Positions 62,802-64,000 of a stretch of DNA of 64,000 nt are shown here, in pieces (within the stretch, counting starts at the first letter, position 1; each line of letters opens with the position of its first letter). Location of the stretch: contig NZ_LMIK01000011.1 of the NCBI RefSeq assembly GCF_001428685.1, positions 746 to 64,745 of the forward strand, read 5' to 3'. The DNA is from Lysobacter sp. Root76. GTDB lineage: Bacteria; Pseudomonadota; Gammaproteobacteria; Xanthomonadales; Xanthomonadaceae. The notes under the pieces are model-generated. The model made no database searches and was not told the origin of the DNA. It saw only the letters and a list, made by a program, of their open reading frames with translations. The position numbers and the translations under genes were made by a program.

Positions 62802-63995
62802 ATGTCCCTGACCCAACGTTACGCCGACACCCTGGACGAGATCCGCGCCGCCGGGCTGTTCAAGTCCGAGCGCGTGATCACCAGCCCGCAGTCGGCCGAA
62901 ATCAGCCTCGCCGACGGTCGCACGGTGCTGAACTTCTGCGCCAACAACTACCTCGGCCTGGCCGACCATCCGGACGTGATCCAGGCGGCGAAGGACGCGC
63001 TGGACACGCACGGTTTCGGCATGGCCTCGGTGCGCTTCATCTGCGGCACCCAGGACCTGCACAAGCAACTGGAAAAGACCATCGCGGATTTCTTCGGCAC
63101 CGAAGACACGATCCTGTACGCGGCCTGCTTCGACGCCAACGGCGGCCTGTTCGAGCCGCTGCTGGACGAGAACGACGCGATCATCTCCGACGCGCTCAAC
63201 CACGCCTCGATCATCGACGGCGTGCGCCTGTGCAAGGCCAAGCGCTTCCGCTACGCCAACTGCGACATGGCCGACCTGGAGAAGCAGCTGCAGGCCGCCG
63301 ACGCCGCCGGCTGCAAGACCAAGCTGATCACCAGCGACGGTGTGTTCTCGATGGACGGATTCATCGCCCCGCTCGACGAAATCACCGCGCTGGCCAAGAA
63401 GTACGGCGCCCTGGTCCACATCGACGAATGCCATGCCACCGGCTTCCTCGGCGCCAGCGGCCGCGGCTCGGCCGAGGTCAAGGGCGTGATGGACAAGATC
63501 GACATCTTCACCGGCACCCTGGGCAAGGCCATGGGCGGCGCGCTGGGCGGTTTCACCACCGCCAGGAAGGAAGTGATCGAGCTGCTGCGGCAGCGTTCGC
63601 GCCCTTATCTGTTCTCCAACTCGCTGCCGCCGCACGTAGTCTCGGCCGGCATCAAGGCCTTCGAGATGCTGTCGGCCGCCGGCGAGCTGCGCGAGCGCCT
63701 GGCCGAGAACACCGCTTATTTCCGCGAGCGCATGACCCAGGCCGGTTTCGACATCAAGCCGGGCGTGCATCCGATCGCGCCGGTGATGCTGTACGACGCG
63801 CCGCTGGCGCAGAAGTTCGCCGCGCGCCTGCTCGAAGAAGGCATCTACGCGATCGGCTTCTTCTTCCCGGTGGTGCCGCAGGGTCAGGCGCGCATCCGCA
63901 CCCAGATGTCGGCGGCGCACACGCGCGAGCATCTGGACCGGGCGATCGCCGCGTTCGTGAAGATCGGCCGCGAGCTGGGCGTAATCGCTGCCTGA
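62802..63995 (+). CDS. kbl: glycine C-acetyltransferase (2-amino-3-ketobutyrate CoA ligase)
   Basis: A 397-residue PLP enzyme of the alpha-oxoamine synthase family, standard length. PLP lysine lies in [36 protein letters not shown] and [42 protein letters not shown] are typical. It splits 2-amino-3-ketobutyrate with CoA into glycine and acetyl-CoA. It ends 5 bases before the window edge. The inverted repeat just upstream may lower its translation relative to tdh. Confidence 0.97.
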   Translation: MSLTQRYADTLDEIRAAGLFKSERVITSPQSAEISLADGRTVLNFCANNYLGLADHPDVIQAAKDALDTHGFGMASVRFICGTQDLHKQLEKTIADFFGTEDTILYAACFDANGGLFEPLLDENDAIISDALNHASIIDGVRLCKAKRFRYANCDMADLEKQLQAADAAGCKTKLITSDGVFSMDGFIAPLDEITALAKKYGALVHIDECHATGFLGASGRGSAEVKGVMDKIDIFTGTLGKAMGGALGGFTTARKEVIELLRQRSRPYLFSNSLPPHVVSAGIKAFEMLSAAGELRERLAENTAYFRERMTQAGFDIKPGVHPIAPVMLYDAPLAQKFAARLLEEGIYAIGFFFPVVPQGQARIRTQMSAAHTREHLDRAIAAFVKIGRELGVIAA

Positions 63996-64000
63996 GCCTC

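Overview
The window looks like chromosomal DNA of a GC-rich gammaproteobacterium of the Xanthomonadaceae, most probably Lysobacter or a close relative. This is inferred from the codon use, paired S46 dipeptidyl-peptidases, an Ada-AlkA fusion, the SPOR-cvpA-purF order, DUF6289-like small secreted proteins and the typical short REP elements (GTRGGAGCGGCGTAAGCCGCGA). No rRNA, tRNA or CRISPR array was seen.

Region 1-2400 is clearly different. It is AT-richer and carries five near-identical 60-bp attC sites separating small minus-strand genes: the end of an integron cassette array read right to left. It ends at an attI-like site (2345-2362) with a promoter pointing into the array (2385-2414). No integrase gene follows; ordinary chromosomal genes begin at 2722. 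It is therefore either a cassette array that lost its integrase or a displaced end of one.

From 2.7 to 18.5 kb lie DoxX, the rRNA helicase dbpA, membrane proteins, a desaturase/SRPBCC pair, an ECF sigma factor with a probable membrane partner, an ArsR repressor with two matching candidate operators, a second desaturase, GIY-YIG, MDR, S4 and CPBP proteins, a CsgG-like protein with a structured leader, and an ATPase. From 18.6 to 35 kb: DUF1428, a lipoprotein, a MATE pump, histidine-degradation genes in two places (hutU; hutF and hutI), a self-regulated TetR gene, an NPP-type phosphodiesterase with a chagasin-like inhibitor, alkylation repair genes (Ada-AlkA, Ogt) and a membrane dipeptidase. 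From 35.7 to 42.7 kb is a zinc-related segment: ribosomal protein THX, MerC-like protein and ZnuD-like receptor diverging from a Zur-box-like site, a MarR/MFS pair, and gltX-zur.

From 42.8 to 64 kb: lpxH, a TonB-dependent receptor, the SPOR-cvpA-purF cluster with a DUF455 gene, folC, a histidine phosphatase, serA, two DUF6289-like secreted peptides, a 314-bp tandem duplication containing a 26-bp minisatellite, two S46 peptidases, and the threonine-degradation pair tdh-kbl separated by a long inverted repeat.

The most notable unexplained items are the integrase-less attI/Pc end, the peptide tails encoded by attC sites, the shared ATTTA-type operator, the duplicated convergent junction between the MFS and zur genes, and the structured leader upstream of the CsgG-like gene.
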